Below, piece after piece: positions 11,233 to 22,690 of a stretch of DNA of 64,000 nt. The position numbers were made by a program, and so were the translations under genes. Below the pieces are notes generated by a model. The model saw nothing but the letters and a program-made list of their open reading frames with translations. It was not told where the DNA came from and made no database searches. Where the stretch lies: the NCBI GenBank assembly GCA_028571685.1, contig CM053156.1:85191049-85255048 (forward strand). The letters are read 5' to 3'. The first letter of the stretch is position 1, and every line of letters starts with the position of its first letter. Source of the stretch: Heterohyrax brucei. Its lineage: Eukaryota; Chordata; Mammalia; Hyracoidea; Procaviidae.

Positions 11233-11504
11233 CTTGCTCTTCCTTTGGGGATGTTCCCTGCTTCTTGCCGCTGCAAATAAAAGACAGCCCCCAAGATTTG
11301 TTCCCAGATCTCTGCCCTTCTCATTCCATTCACGGCCCCCAGGCCTCTGCCCTCCGAACAACCTGGAAGCCTGTGGACGCAGCCTCACCTTCTTTCTGGG
11401 TGAGGGGCCTGCACTGTCACTCCCCTTGGCAGGATGCCAGTGACCCCAGTTCAAGGCCTCAGACCAGGGATCCCAACGGGCAGCCCTACAGAAAGTGCCC
11501 CTCA

Positions 11505-11760
11505 AAGGTGTAAATGGCGCCCGGCCCTCCAGCAGAGACGCAGTCAGCTGGCGGAGCAAAGCCGGGTTTTGTTTAGTCTCGCCCTGCCTGGAGCGCGGGC
11601 TGCTTAACGAGGCCTGGAGCCGGCTCCCGGGGCGCGGGCCTCGCCGGGCCCTGGCCTCGACGTGAGACTGCTTCCCCACCAGCAGCCGCTGCCTTCGCCG
11701 CGGAGATGAGAGAAGTGAGGCCCCCGTGAGGTCACTCTCCTCCCCCAGGAGCACCACAGG
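11505..11760. promoter_or_regulatory. Orphan CpG-rich patch
   Basis: CpG density rises sharply, with runs such as GGGGCGCGGGCCTCGCCGGG near 11,630, inside repeat-rich intergenic DNA. It may be a small CpG island for an unrecognised transcript. Long open frames on both strands here reflect GC content and show no recognisable domain. Confidence 0.35.
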
Positions 11761-11929
11761 CAGCGTCTCGAGTTTAAAGGCCTTGCCCCCACCCAGGGCC
11801 AACCCCAAACAGACGGGAACTCAGGGTGACCTGCGACCTCTGGAGCTCCACTGCCCAGTGTCACAGCGTGGCCAAGTCACACTGGGGGGCCCGTTACCCA
11901 GTCAGCACCTGACTGGCTTTTACGGAGAA

Positions 11930-12128
11930 AGAGCAGTTAGAAGGTGCGAACGGTTAATGAGCTCGGCTGCTAACTGCACGTTTGTTGGTCCGAGTCCACC
12001 CAGAACTGCCTCAGAAGGAAGTCCTTCCAAACAGCTGGCCACTGGAAACAGTGGGCTGCAGTTCTTCTCAGACCCACATGGGGTCACCACGAGTCAGAGT
12101 CAACGCCACGGTAACGGGTTAGCAATCA
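11930..12128 (+). mobile_element. AfroSINE, decayed
   Basis: GGTTAATGAGCTCGGCTGCT head and GGGGTCACCACGAGTCAGAG to GGTAACGGGTTAG tail. Confidence 0.65.
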
Positions 12129-12211
12129 GAAGAATGGGTCCCCGTCCCCTCTTCATCCCCCTCTCTCTTCTTCCTCTCTTTCTCCCAGTGCCTCTCGTCA
12201 CACCAGACCCA

Positions 12212-12415
12212 AACCACATACCAAACCCACTCCCTTCAGGTCGATTCTGACTCCACTCTGCAGGTCAGGGCAGAGCCACCCCATGGGGCCTCCAAGGCTG
12301 CAGTAGTCACAGACAGTGACTGCCCCATCTTTCTCCTGAGGAGCAGCTGGCAGGTTCAAACCACCAGGCTTCCGGCTAGCAGCTGAGTGCTTATCCACCG
12401 TGTCACCGGGCTCCT
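12212..12415 (-). mobile_element. AfroSINE
   Basis: Reverse copy, AAACCCACTCCCTTCAGGTC to GTGTCACCGGGCTCC, with a 30-bp internal extra segment. Confidence 0.7.
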
Positions 12416-12469
12416 TCTGTCTCATAAACTCTCTGAACACTGGGGCATGAGGTCATCTCTCATCCTCAA

Positions 12470-12605
12470 GCCAGCCTTAGGTGGGGACTGACATTTCTGC
12501 CATTTCATAGACAAGAAAACTGAGGCTCAGAGAGGTTGCTTACCTTGCCCCAAGCCACACGTGTGGTCTGTAGTGAAGCTGGAATCAGACCTTCCTCATC
12601 AAGCT
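12470..12605 (-). mobile_element. MIR fragment
   Basis: CCATTTCATAGACAAGAAAA, CTGAGGCTCAGAGAGGTTGC and CAAGCCACACG are the reversed MIR core. Confidence 0.65.
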
Positions 12606-12879
12606 GGCTCGGTATCTCCAGAAACACATCCTAAGTCAGGACATCGTTGCTGGTTCTCGGCTCTCTCCAGCTTTCCTTCTCGAGGTGTGGTCTGGGGAGC
12701 AGCAGCCTTCGCCTCACCCGGATGTCAGAGATGCGGGGTCTCAGAGCCCTCTGCAGGCCTCCTAAGCTAAGAAGCTCCTCGGGGGGTTCTGTGAACACTG
12801 CAGTCAGAAAAACACTGGTCACAGCACTTCTCCACCGTCCAGGTGGATTCTGTAAGCTGAGTGGGTGCATTCCCCAGGA

Positions 12880-13052
12880 ACCAAAAAACAAAAAAATCAA
12901 ACCCACTGCTATCCAATTAATTCCCAATCATAGTAATTCTATAGGACACAGCAGAATACCCCATAGGGTTTCCAAGGAGTAGCTGGTGGATTTGAACAGC
13001 CAATCCTTTGGTTAGCAGCTGAGCTCTTAAACCACTGCACCACCAAGTTTCC
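12880..13052 (-). mobile_element. AfroSINE
   Basis: Reverse copy, CAAACCCACTGCTATCC to CCACTGCACCACCAAGTTTC. Confidence 0.85.
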
Positions 13053-14647
13053 AAAGAAACCAAGTACCTCCCCCTGGATCCCTGCAAGGAAACTAGAGAT
13101 TAATCCAGGTGTGCTAGGTATTCCTGGACCCCAGTGCACCAGGCCAAGCTATAGTGACATGGTGCCACCTCCACCTCCAGGGAGGCCTCCATGCTGCCCA
13201 CTTCCCCAAGGCCTTCTGGCAAAGAGCCAAGACAGGAATGGCCAGAGCCGGAGGATAACTGGAGTGACTCCCACAGGCCCCAGACCAACCTGCAACCCAT
13301 TGAGGCCTTCTTTTCCCCAGTAACAGCAGGGACAAGGTGACATTAGAGGTTAATGTCTTTCTCTTGCTCAGTGGCTGGGGGCAGAGGGCAAAGGAGTCCG
13401 TGGGAAGGGGCAAATCTGCATGCTGGGCTGAGTGGCCCTAGGTCCCTGATTGAGACCACTATCTGTTTGTCAACAGCAGCTGTGTCCTGGGAAGAGCCAT
13501 CAGCAGGGTTCTTGAGGACCAGCTGCAGCACCTGGCTCCGAAATCCTGTAAGAAATGCATGAAAGAGACATGAATAAAATGTTCATCATTGATCAGAAGA
13601 GGGTCGAGCACGGCCCATGTGCCCAAGTGGATACGAGGCTCACGTCACATTCCCTCCCTACCCTTGGGCCACTAGCTACATTCCTGCTCTCAGAAGCAGC
13701 ACAAATTTCTCCGACTCAGCATCCCCACAGGTGACATCTTTTGCTGTATCTTTGATGTCCTTCATCTGTCTCTCCCTCCCTTCCTTCATTCCTGCCTCCT
13801 TCCTCCATCCCCACCTTGCCTACCACTACAGCCCAGGCCAGGCTTCACAGATGGGCCTTCGCCAACTCCCCCTGGCTTGCCCCCACCCACAGCCCCTCAG
13901 GACTCCCCTGTAGGCCTGGACAAAATAAACTCTGTGAGGTGTCCCTCATGTGCTGGAATCTGCGCTGAGACCACCACCTCAGGACCCACCAAGTACCTTC
14001 CCCCGTGTTAACTTTTCATCTTTAAGATGACCCATGAGACCGGTCCCAGTGAGATGGGTCCAAGGAAGAGACTGATCTGCATGGCACCGCCCAGTTGCAT
14101 GGCTGCACATGACAAGTTGTCTTTACCCAAAGTTCCGGGTCCCTCCCAGCACCTCTCACCTCCTGGAAACCTTCGAAAGATGAGAAGTATTTCCCACAGT
14201 GCATCTTGGGCGGGGACTCCACAGAAGCCAACACTGTGCGGAGTGCCAGGATCAGGCGGGTGGTGATGTGCCGATGCACCCGCCACCATCTGGGCACAGG
14301 CTGCGTGACTGAGGCGATGTGACCGGCTGCCCATCAGCTTCAGGGTCCCCTCCCAGCCCCACCTCCCTGATCAGCCTTCCAATTTCACGCCTCTCTCTGC
14401 TTCCCAGGGATTACAGACCAGCGGCCGTGCACTCTCGCTCAGCTGCCTCGGTTCCCAAGGCCCAGCCCTAAAGGGAGCCCACGGAGGTGAGATCAGAAGG
14501 CACATTCTAAGACACCCAGACCATCCCATCCAAGGATCCCACAGACACTTTCCTCTCCCACCCCTACCACAAACCCACTCCCCACCTCTTTCTTTGCGCC
14601 ATGACATGAATGCCATGTAAACAGAGGAGTCTCTGGGCTGCAGGCAA
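13053..14647. other. Mostly unique intergenic DNA
   Basis: No repeat is clearly recognised. It holds the exon-like segment at 14160-14289 and a further acceptor-like site near 13,546 on the minus strand. Otherwise I see nothing to support a gene. Confidence 0.5.
14160..14289 (-). other. Unassigned exon-like segment
   Basis: A 130-bp segment has an acceptor ending GTGCCCAG (14291-14290) and a GTGAGA donor at 14159, and is open through its whole length in the frame beginning WWRVHRHITTRL and ending KYFSSFEGFQE. The residue pattern (basic amphipathic stretch, then PPKMHCGKYF) looks protein-like. I do not recognise the family. Entry is phase 2 and exit phase 0. Read on in phase 0, the next acceptor-like site (about 13,546) would give about 28 residues and a stop. 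No upstream partner exon was identified, so it may be a relic or chance. Confidence 0.3.
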
Positions 14648-14822
14648 GGCGACTGCCATTGAAAGTTCACCAAAAAGTAGCAGGTTTGAATCTACTCAGC
14701 AGTGCCCTGGAAGAAAAAGCCTGGCAATCTACTTCCCTAAATATCAGCCACGGAAAACCTTGTGGAGCACAGTTCTACTCTGACACACGTGGGGTCACCA
14801 GGAGTCAGAGCCGACTCTAAGA
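14648..14822 (+). mobile_element. AfroSINE variant
   Basis: CAGGTTTGAATCTACTCAGC, AAGCCTGGCAATCTACTTCC and TGACACACGTGGGGTCACC. Confidence 0.7.
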
Positions 14823-16090
14823 TGAGACCCTAATACCTTGTAAAATACTTTCTCCTTTTCAAAATGGGTCATCGAGAGCTCGACATAACAAGGACACTCT
14901 AAATACGCATGTTTTTAACTGCACCAGTTCCTCTGGCCTCTGCACTGGCCTCTTTCCAAACGGGGGATGAGCCCTCTTAGCTCCTGTGGCCGTGGTCTCC
15001 CTCCTTCTCTTGGCTTTCCTGAGAAATGGCCTTCAGCACGGGAGACAGCAGCTAGGAAGGCTGCCTGGTGTTCTTTGCGCCTGCAGGTTTCTTTCCTGTT
15101 TCTCATCTCAGAGTTAACTCGGCAGGCCAGTCTCACCAGCCGAGGAGGTTTTATGTAAATTGTCTTTGCCTGCTACAAGCCTACGGATTAGAGCCCAGGT
15201 GTCTGAGATACATTTGTGAAGTTTAATAAAGACTTTCTTGTGATTAGTTTGTGATGTATACAATAATCTGTTGGCTACGCGCTTAAAAACATGAAGTAAT
15301 CCTTGCCAAAATGATACATAAACTCTGATGTAAGAACTGTCTTTTGAGGTGTCATGGAGTGTCTCCGGTCGTTGGGTCCCCCGTGGTACCAGGCCTCCGT
15401 ATAAACCTTCCTCCTTCTGACCTGACTGTGTTCCATTGGCTCCTGGGCAGGGACACAAATTGCACAACAGTGGTATCTGGTCGTATAAATGGAAGCTTAT
15501 CAATCAGTAACCCTTTGAACACCTGGGCAGCTTGTTGAAAATCGTACACGGACTCCTTGGGTCACACGTAGGGTCTGAGAAGGTGCGTTCTGAAGACCTC
15601 CCCCACCAGAAGGTCTGGACCTCCCTCCAAGCATCAGACACCATGTCTCCAAGGCCCGGGGGCTGACCTCCTGCGCCCCTCTCGCCACCCTGGGGCTGGT
15701 TTTGGGGACTTGTGTGCCCTATGGCTGTGCCTCAGTTGCTCTGTATCCATTTCCCCTTCTGCTTTAGACGCCCAAACCCACCTGACTTTCCAGAACCCAG
15801 CCACCCTGGGATCAAATGACCAGGAGGTCATCTCACATACTTTGTCCCATTGATCAGGAACTGGGCGTTTCCTCGGCGCCTGGGGGGGGTCCTCCAGACA
15901 GAGGGGTGCTCAGAGTCAGCCCCACGTGGTTGCTGTGAGTGGATTCATATCCTGCTGATTTCTCATCCTCTGGAATCAAGCATGGTGACTTAGGGAGCTC
16001 ACACAACCAGTTAGGACACCGCACACACTGAAAGCCCAAGTTCAGGGCCAAGTAGGGGAGAGAAGAGAGATTTGCTTCCTGATCTGGTGC
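14823..16090. other. Intergenic; possible LTR-like piece at 15.15-15.5 kb
   Basis: At 15,220-15,480 there is AATAAAGAC, ATACATAAACTCTGATGTAA and a CCTCCTTCTGACCTGACTGT block that looks like the end of a retroviral LTR. The family is not assigned. No gene is seen. Confidence 0.3.
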
Positions 16091-16181
16091 CCTTCGATAG
16101 CTCAACTGATAGAGCAGAGGACTGTTAGGGATGTAGCTATGGTGATCTTTAGGTCAGTGGTTTGATTCCAACCCAGAGGAA
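16091..16181 (+). pseudogene. tRNA-Tyr-like pseudogene with retained intron
   Basis: CCTTCGATAGCTCAACTGAT opens like a nuclear tRNA-Tyr gene, including the A box. ACTGT of the anticodon arm is followed by about 18 extra bases where tRNA-Tyr genes have their intron, then ATCTTTAGGTCAGTGGTTTG with a near-B box (GGTTTGATTCC). The 3' acceptor strand no longer pairs fully with CCTTCGA and the anticodon region has an extra base, so it is probably dead. A retained intron points to duplication at the DNA level, not a copied mature tRNA. Confidence 0.6.
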
Positions 16182-16195
16182 AGGATGGCATATTT

Positions 16196-16352
16196 AGAAA
16201 CCCCGGTGGTATAGTTGTTAAGTGCTGTATCTGCTAATCAAAGGGGTGGCAGTTCAGATCTGCCAAACGCTCCTTGGAAACTGGATGAAGCAGTTCTACT
16301 CTACTCTACAGGATCGTTATGAGTTAGGATCAACCCAACAGCAGCGGGTAAT
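16196..16352 (+). mobile_element. AfroSINE
   Basis: GAAACCCCGGTGGTATAGTT head, TGGCAGTTCAGATCTGCC, and a GGATCAACCCAACAGCAGCG tail. It lies 15 bp after the tRNA relic. Confidence 0.8.
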
Positions 16353-16499
16353 AGGCAACACAACTCCTCTCTTCCCGCTCCTGCTTTAAGTCCTAAAGGT
16401 CTCCCCTACTAAAGATTAAATTCAGGCCCTTCCCAGAACTCCCCCCAGGCCCTGTGGTCTGGCCCTGCCACCCTCCACCATGCTTTCTGTACTACCCTC

Positions 16500-16895
16500 T
16501 CTTTCTCCTACTTTCTTTCCTGCCTCAGGGCCTTTGAATGCACAGTATCCTCTGGCTAGAAGGCTTCACCCAAATTCCTCATGATAGCCCCATACCTTCC
16601 ATGTCCCAACTTAAATGTCATCTCAGAGAGCCTTGCCTGGGCCACCAAGGGAAGGACCTTGCCCCAGGTGGCAATCTCTGTTACCCAGCCCTGTTTCACT
16701 CTCCACAGTGTTTGCTGACTCCTGAAATAAACTTATGGCCTACACCTTCAAGATCTGTTTCCCACAACGAGTGTGCACCTGCCCAAGGGCAGAGACCACA
16801 CCTGTTTTGTTCCCACCGTGTCCTCTGACGTGCAGCACCTTGCACACAGCAAGTGCTCAATAAATGTGTGCCGGAGGAATGACAGGAAGAATGAA
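16500..16895 (+). mobile_element. L2 3' end
   Basis: CTGCCTCAGGGCCTTTGAAT, CTTAAATGTCATCTCAGAGA and GTGCTCAATAAATGTGTGCC follow the order of the L2 3' end. Confidence 0.7.
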
Positions 16896-17099
16896 TGTGG
16901 CTATTTGGTTTTGTCTGATTTCTCCAGCTCCAAAGAGGCTGACTCAGAGTCAGGAGATGCAGGCAGACTTCACGCAGGGCTGGCACTGTCTTGAGTTCCC
17001 TGACTGAGCTGTGAGCACTCACCTCTGGGCCCTCGCATTCACTGTGCCTCCTGCCTGGGGATTCATTCCTCACAACCTCCCACCTGCTCACACCACTCA

Positions 17100-17490
17100 A
17101 CCTCCCCGTCTCAGCTCAGGTGCTGCCACCTCCAAGAAGCACTCTTTGGTTTTCCCTCCAGGCTGAAGCAGGGCCCCGTTTGCTCCCGCAGCCCCTGTTT
17201 TGTCCCACATCACAGCTGTGTAACGGCCTGTAGACTTGGAACAGTCAACCTGCCACAGCCCGCCACTACCCACAAGTGTCAGTATCATCAGGACAGTCAC
17301 CATGAGACCCAAGGTTTGGGGTCACACAGGCCTGCGTGTGAGTCCTTGCCCCACTGCTTCCTGCCTGGGTGATCCAGCAACATCATAGCCTCTCTGACCC
17401 TCAGTCTCCTCTTCTCTGAAATGAGGTTGACGAGTCCTACCTGAGATGTGTGGGAAAGGACTCAAAGCACCAACGTCCAGCAGCTTCTGG
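17100..17490 (+). mobile_element. L2-like stretch followed by MIR
   Basis: GGCAGGTGCTGCC-type L2 wording is followed by a MIR at about 17,315-17,490 (TGCCCCACTGCTTCCTGCCT, CTCAGTCTCCTCTTCTCTGA). Confidence 0.45.
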
Positions 17491-18030
17491 TTCACGGCTT
17501 GTCCCATCATTAATGGGGGTCACTGCTATCGTGGGAACAGGACATCTGATCCTTTTCCCTGAGCAGAGACAGGCGGCCCTGCTCCGCCCTCCTGCCAGAC
17601 CTCAGCTTCATCATGTTTAGAAGCTTGAGACCAGCCTGGAGCACCCTCTGCACCTCTGGGAGCATTTTAAAAGACGCAGCAGGCTTTCTAACACCGAGCC
17701 CCCAGAGCCTGGCCCCAGAGTGCAGGCATCTGATGGGGGCTCCAGCGGGATCCCAAGTTGGGGTGTCTGCGGACCAGGTTTGTATCTGGGCCATGTGGGC
17801 CAGCCAGGATGATGCTCAGTGTGGCTGCCCCTCTGTGTGGTTGCTGGGCGGTCAGGCAAGGCCACACCAGGGCAGCTGGTGCCCTTCTGCTGCTCCTCTA
17901 CCTGAGGTCTGAATCCAGCTTTGCCAGCGGCTCCAATCCACGCAGCCGAGAGGCTCCAGAACTCTGACTGCTCCCATCGTGCCTGGCACAGACTGGCCAT
18001 TAAACATCCGCTGACTGGTTGGAGGACTTC
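17491..18030. other. Intergenic, no gene seen
   Basis: Moderately GC-rich. Long minus-strand frames have no recognisable domain or splice support. A MIR end (GTGCCTGGCACAGACTGG) lies near 17,985. Confidence 0.45.
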
Positions 18031-18039
18031 CTCTGTGAA

Positions 18040-18357
18040 CTGAAACTGCACCAGGGTCGTCCTGCAATGAGATAACGGGCAACCACACACAATACAGGAC
18101 GTTACCATGAGGGCAGTATTCCGTAAAAAACCGGATGTTTGAGACCAAAAGGTCAACAGTGACTCTAAAGCAAAGAGGGGGCGATACAGGAGACGCTGAC
18201 TCACAGGGCAACCAGAATGCCGCTAGACAGAATGTTGTCACAGTGTGCAAAATGCAACTAATGTCCCGGCACAACTTGTGTAGAACTTGTCAAGTGGGAA
18301 CCTAATTTGCTGTGTAAACTTTCACCCCAAATACAATGTTATTTGAAAAAATAAAGT
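18040..18357 (+). mobile_element. Probable L1 3' end, another subfamily
   Basis: TTTGCTGTGTAAACTTTCAC, an AATACAAT motif and an A-rich end resemble the other L1 tails. The upstream part is diverged. Confidence 0.45.
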
Positions 18358-18441
18358 TAGTTGCTTGGCGATGACCGCAGCGCTGCTCCCGCAGCCTGAG
18401 GGCCCCTCTTTCTTTGAGATCAGGGTCTTCAGGAAGGAGCA

Positions 18442-18642
18442 CCAAGGGGCGCTAGTGGTGCAACAGTTAAGTGCCTGGCTGCTAACTGAACAGCTGCTGG
18501 TTCAAACCCACCCAGCAGCTCCACAGGAGAAAGACCTGACCATCTGCTCCCGTAGAGGCAGGAAAGCCCAAGAGGCAGTGCTACTCTGTCACACCGCTTT
18601 GACAGAAGTCAGGATTGGCTCGGCAACACTCAACAACACTCA
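18442..18642 (+). mobile_element. AfroSINE, long variant
   Basis: GGCGCTAGTGGTGCAACAGT head, GGAGAAAGACCTGACCATCT middle and a CTCAACAACACT end. Confidence 0.75.
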
Positions 18643-21327
18643 TTCTCAGCCCACAGGCGTCATCGTGGGAAGAGGGGTCACGATGTCAGGGAACAACAGG
18701 GTGATAGAACTTTCTAGAAAGCTAGTCTTGAACAGATGCTCCCTCTACACTTGCGGACAGCAGTATCAGAGACCAACAGGGTGTGTTGACATCTTGGGGC
18801 ACCTCAAAATTCCTAGCCTTGGCCACGGGGTGGCAGGAGCAGCCTCTACCATTTGCAGCGGTCTTTGAATTTGAGGAGGGGCCACTCTCCACTGCTGGGA
18901 ACATGGGTGGGGGTCTTGCAGGGCTGTAACTGTGGAGCTCAGACCTGGGGCTGGCAGAGCCCATTGAATGTCACACTTGTGTGATGGCAATCTGGAGGAG
19001 GGGACACGAGGCACAGAGGTCTCATGCCAGCCTCTTCCCAGCATAAAGACGGAATGGGGTGGGGGCACAGACCCTCTGCACTGGTTTCCCAGGCCCTATG
19101 CCCAGCAAAGGGCAGCTGGGGACATTGTCCCTGCCACTCAGGCCTGGATTCACTCTGCTCCCCACCCTGGGATCCCTGTACAGAGGGGCCGCAGGCCAGC
19201 TCAGTACACTGAGACAGCTGTGCGGCCTTGGGGAGGGGCTCACTCTGAGGCTTCTTTGCTTATTTTTAAATTCTGAAATACAAGAGAAACACAAAGTCCT
19301 TAATGAACTGTGGGCGCGGCTTCTATTGTAGCGTGAAGGCCAGCAGCGGAATCCCTCGGGTGCTCGGGTGGGACCTCCACTTTACGGAAAAACCCTGGTT
19401 CCCAGTCAGCACTTGGGCAGTGCAGGCAGTGGGGAGCCCAGGCCCAGCCCAACCTCAGTGGGTGCCTAACTTGTGCGTGGAATGCACCCCAGCTGAGACC
19501 CCCAAGCTCAGGCACTCAGGGCCCACTGGCCGGGCTGACAGAAGGCTTGCCTGCAGGAGAGGAAGCGGGGAGCCCAGTCTGTCCAGCCACATGTCAAAGA
19601 AGCTCATGCGTTTAGTCAGCACCCAGTGCATGCCCTCTGTGGGGGAAGGGGCTGCCTGGCGAGCCTAATATCAGATTGCTTGTCAAACTGCATTTCTAAC
19701 AATGGTGTGAATTTATTAAGCACCTACTGTATGTACCCTGGGCCAGGGGATCTTCCTGAAGCATCTTGTGCCAGATTGCTTTCAGCTGTAACCGAAGCTC
19801 CCCGTCTTCCCGTGAACCGGGCTGCCTAGTCACAGGAGGAACAAAGGGCAGGCCACTCTCTTTTCTTCGAAACGTCTTTCTGCCCTGAATACCATTCTGC
19901 TTTTTAGCTCCTTTTTCCTGTTAAGCCTTTAGTGATGGTTAATGTCCTTTCAGCCTATGGAAAACAAGCAAGACAATCTGAGTCCCACAGACACAGCAGC
20001 TCAGCGCAGAAACCTCACTGCCAGTCATCCTTGGGCTGGATAGAGAATGGCAGAATGAGGTCAACACGCCTGAGTTGCGACCACCGTGACCACATGAAAG
20101 AGAAATGGACTCGAAACCCATGTCCGCTCTCCTCTAAAACTGCCACCCAGTCCCCAGTTTGGGGACACAGGCTTTGGAACAGCCCACCCCGCTGTGTGCA
20201 CGGTGCGCACTACAGAACTGGCTGCTCACCTCAGCCCTGACACGGGAGGCACTGTTGCGGCAGGTGGCACGAATCCCACTTGATGGCAGCAACATTTGCT
20301 TCAGGGAGATGTGTGTCCTCCCATACCGAGAAGGCCACAGAGGCCAGGCCACTCCTGGGATGCTCCATTCAATGACCGCCCAGAAGTCATGGGGAACTAG
20401 GGTTCTTTTCAATTTTACACTCAGCACCCCAAAAGTGGCTCCCTTGTGGGCTCAGGATGGTGGGAGCAATCCTAACGGTGGGGAACGAGGGGTCCAGCTG
20501 GCCTGTGGATCTCAGCCAGAGCCCCTCTTCAGCACGAGGAGTTTCTCTGTATACACGGCTCTTCTGGCCCTGGGTTTGTAGTTCTGCTGAGATGATTTGC
20601 TAGATCACAATCTTTCAAAGGGATTGAAGAGTTTATTATGTAAATAAGGTGCCTGGGGCCTATGAAGGGGACTGGGTAGGCTTATAAAGGGGCCCATCCC
20701 ACAAAGGCTGGGGAGGAGCTAAGCACCATCAAGAAGAGCACAACCCTTTGACGCAGGGTCAACGTGAACCTTCTAGACCCAGCAGACAGAGAATGGTAAC
20801 ACTGGAGACGGCACAAGATGCTGCTGAGCAGCGGGAACCAAGAGACTAAAGCAAGGCAGCTGTGGTGGGCTTCCCGACCCACCAAGTTAGAGAGCTGAGC
20901 CCTCTCGGGAAGGGGGCTTGATGGTGCCTTGGGGTGCCTCCGGCTACTGTGTCTGCAGAGCCCAAAAGGCTATAGCACTTTCCCAAGCAGGGCAGAATCC
21001 CAGCCCAGTGGGGTCAGCACCAGAGGCCCAAAGGCAGTCTGCCTGAGGACACACCCAGCATCACTGAGAGCTGGCCTGGCTCAAAGCTGTCTTGACACAC
21101 TAAATGTATCCCATCTCCTGAACTGTGTCTGTCACTTTCAAGTTGATTTTGATCCTGAATTGTAACCTGTTACTTCCCGTCCCTAGTAAATTATGAGTTA
21201 GATGAGCTCATCACTGTGAGTAGGGTCTGTGAGTTCTACAAGGTCACTTCAATGAATGACTGAGCTCAGCAGAGTGCCATGGGGTGGACAGCTGGTCCCA
21301 GAATTCATAAAATGGTTGGGAAGTCTT
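18643..21327. other. Long intergenic stretch without a recognised gene
   Basis: I found no convincing exon. The part at 20,590-21,300 ends with wording like the R-U5 part of an LTR (TGTAACCTGTTACTTCCC, GTGAGTTCTACAAGGTCACT) but the family is not assigned. Confidence 0.4.
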
Positions 21328-21340
21328 ACGGATTGACTTA

Positions 21341-21528
21341 ACCAAAAACCAAACCCAATGCTGTTGATTCTGACTCATAGCAACCCTACCGGGCAGAGGA
21401 GACCTACTCCACAGAGTTTCCACAGAGCACCTGGCAGATTCAAACTGCTGACCTTTTGGTTAGCAGTCGTAGCATGAACCATTACACCACCAAGATTAGC
21501 ACTGAACCACTATACCACCAAGATTTCC
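21341..21528 (-). mobile_element. AfroSINE with duplicated end
   Basis: Flanked by 13-bp repeats at 21328-21340 and 21529-21541 (one mismatch). Its end holds a short tandem duplication (CATTACACCACCAAGATTAG then CTATACCACCAAGATTTCC). Confidence 0.85.
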
Positions 21529-21857
21529 ACGGATTGAATTATGTCTCCCAAATATGTGTTGTAAATTCTAGCCTTCAGGCTTGTAGTCATAACCCTACTT
21601 GAGAATGGGTTGGCTTTGTTATGTTAATTAGGCAGAATTAGTGGGAGGTATAGCTTGAATCAGTCTCTCTTGAGATACAAAAGAGGTTAAACAAGCAGGC
21701 AAAGCAGAGACCGGGAAGAGAGATGCCAAGCCACAAGGCAATCTCCAATCACCCAGGAAGCAGAAGCTGAAGAGATGAGGACCTTCCCCAGAGTCAACAG
21801 GCAGAGAAAGCCTTCCTCTAGAGCCAGTGCTGTGAATTCAGACTTCTAGCCTCCTAA

Positions 21858-22020
21858 CCCAGACCAACCTGCTGCCATCAAGTAGTTTCCTACACATAGT
21901 GACCCTGTAAGACAGAGGAGAACTGCCCTATCGGATTTCCAAGGAGCACCTGCTGGATTCAAACAGTGGACTTCTTGCTTAGCAGATGAGCCCTTAACCA
22001 CTACACCACCAGGGCTCCTG
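21858..22020 (-). mobile_element. AfroSINE with perfect target-site duplication
   Basis: Flanked by TAGCCTCCTAA at 21847-21857 and 22021-22031. Complete reverse copy ending CACCAGGGCTCC. Confidence 0.9.
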
Positions 22021-22085
22021 TAGCCTCCTAAACTGTGAGAAAATAAATTTGTTTGCTAAAGCCACCCCCTTGTGGTACTGCGTGT

Positions 22086-22505
22086 GATGGCATCACTACC
22101 TGACCAGGGTGAGCATGAGGTATGTCTGACCTCTACCTCCCAGTTCACCAGCTTTGGGCTGATGGTGATTCTGAATCTCCCCTGTCCCTCTCAACTTAAG
22201 ACAAACTCTGACATCACTGAATTACATTCCACTATCAGATCTCCTTGCTTCTCACTGGCCCAAACTGGGTCACATGGCCACCCTTGGACCAATCACCATC
22301 CAGGGGACTGCTTACCACGATCAGTTTACAATCAAAGGCTGAGGGTGTTCTCTCCCTATGGGTGGATCCCTGGGCTAAGTGAGGGGGCTCTTACGAAGGG
22401 AGAAGGGAAGGTTGACACTGCCCTGGCATCCGACAGTGCCTGCCACCAGGATCTTGCTGAATCCTTGGAGTAACACACGCATCTATTAATTATGAGATAG
22501 GATTT
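22086..22505. other. Intergenic, no feature seen
   Basis: A 133-codon plus-strand frame is present here but shows no domain. Confidence 0.4.
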
Positions 22506-22507
22506 GA

Positions 22508-22690
22508 AAGCTCAGTTGCCATACAGTTGACTCTGACTCATGGCAACCCTGTGTGTGTCAGAATAGAACTGTGTTCCATGGGGTTTGCAGTGACTAATTT
22601 TTCAGGAGATTTCCAGAACTTTCTTCCAACGCACCTCTGGGTGGACCAACCCTCCCATCTTTTGGCTAGGAGCCAAGAGTGTTAACCATC
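22508..22690 (-). mobile_element. AfroSINE, long variant
   Basis: TTGACTCTGACTCATGGCAA, TGACTAATTTTTCAGGAGAT and CACCTCTGGGTGGACC. Confidence 0.7.

Larger units (their letters stand above)
21328..22085 (+). mobile_element. MaLR-type LTR with two SINE insertions
   Basis: It runs from ACGGATTGAATTATGTCTCC to GTGAGAAAATAAATTTG and AAAGCCACCCCCTTGTGG. SINEs at 21341-21528 and 21858-22020 interrupt it. Confidence 0.7.

Noticed and set aside
11170..11808. 212-codon minus-strand frame
   Set aside because: It runs through a CpG-rich patch and a SINE, with no domain or splice support.
16091..16181. A functional tRNA-Tyr gene
   Set aside because: The acceptor stem is mispaired and the anticodon arm altered, so it is called a pseudogene.
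17617..18204. 195-codon minus-strand frame
   Set aside because: It covers a MIR end and low-complexity GC-rich DNA; no family is recognisable.
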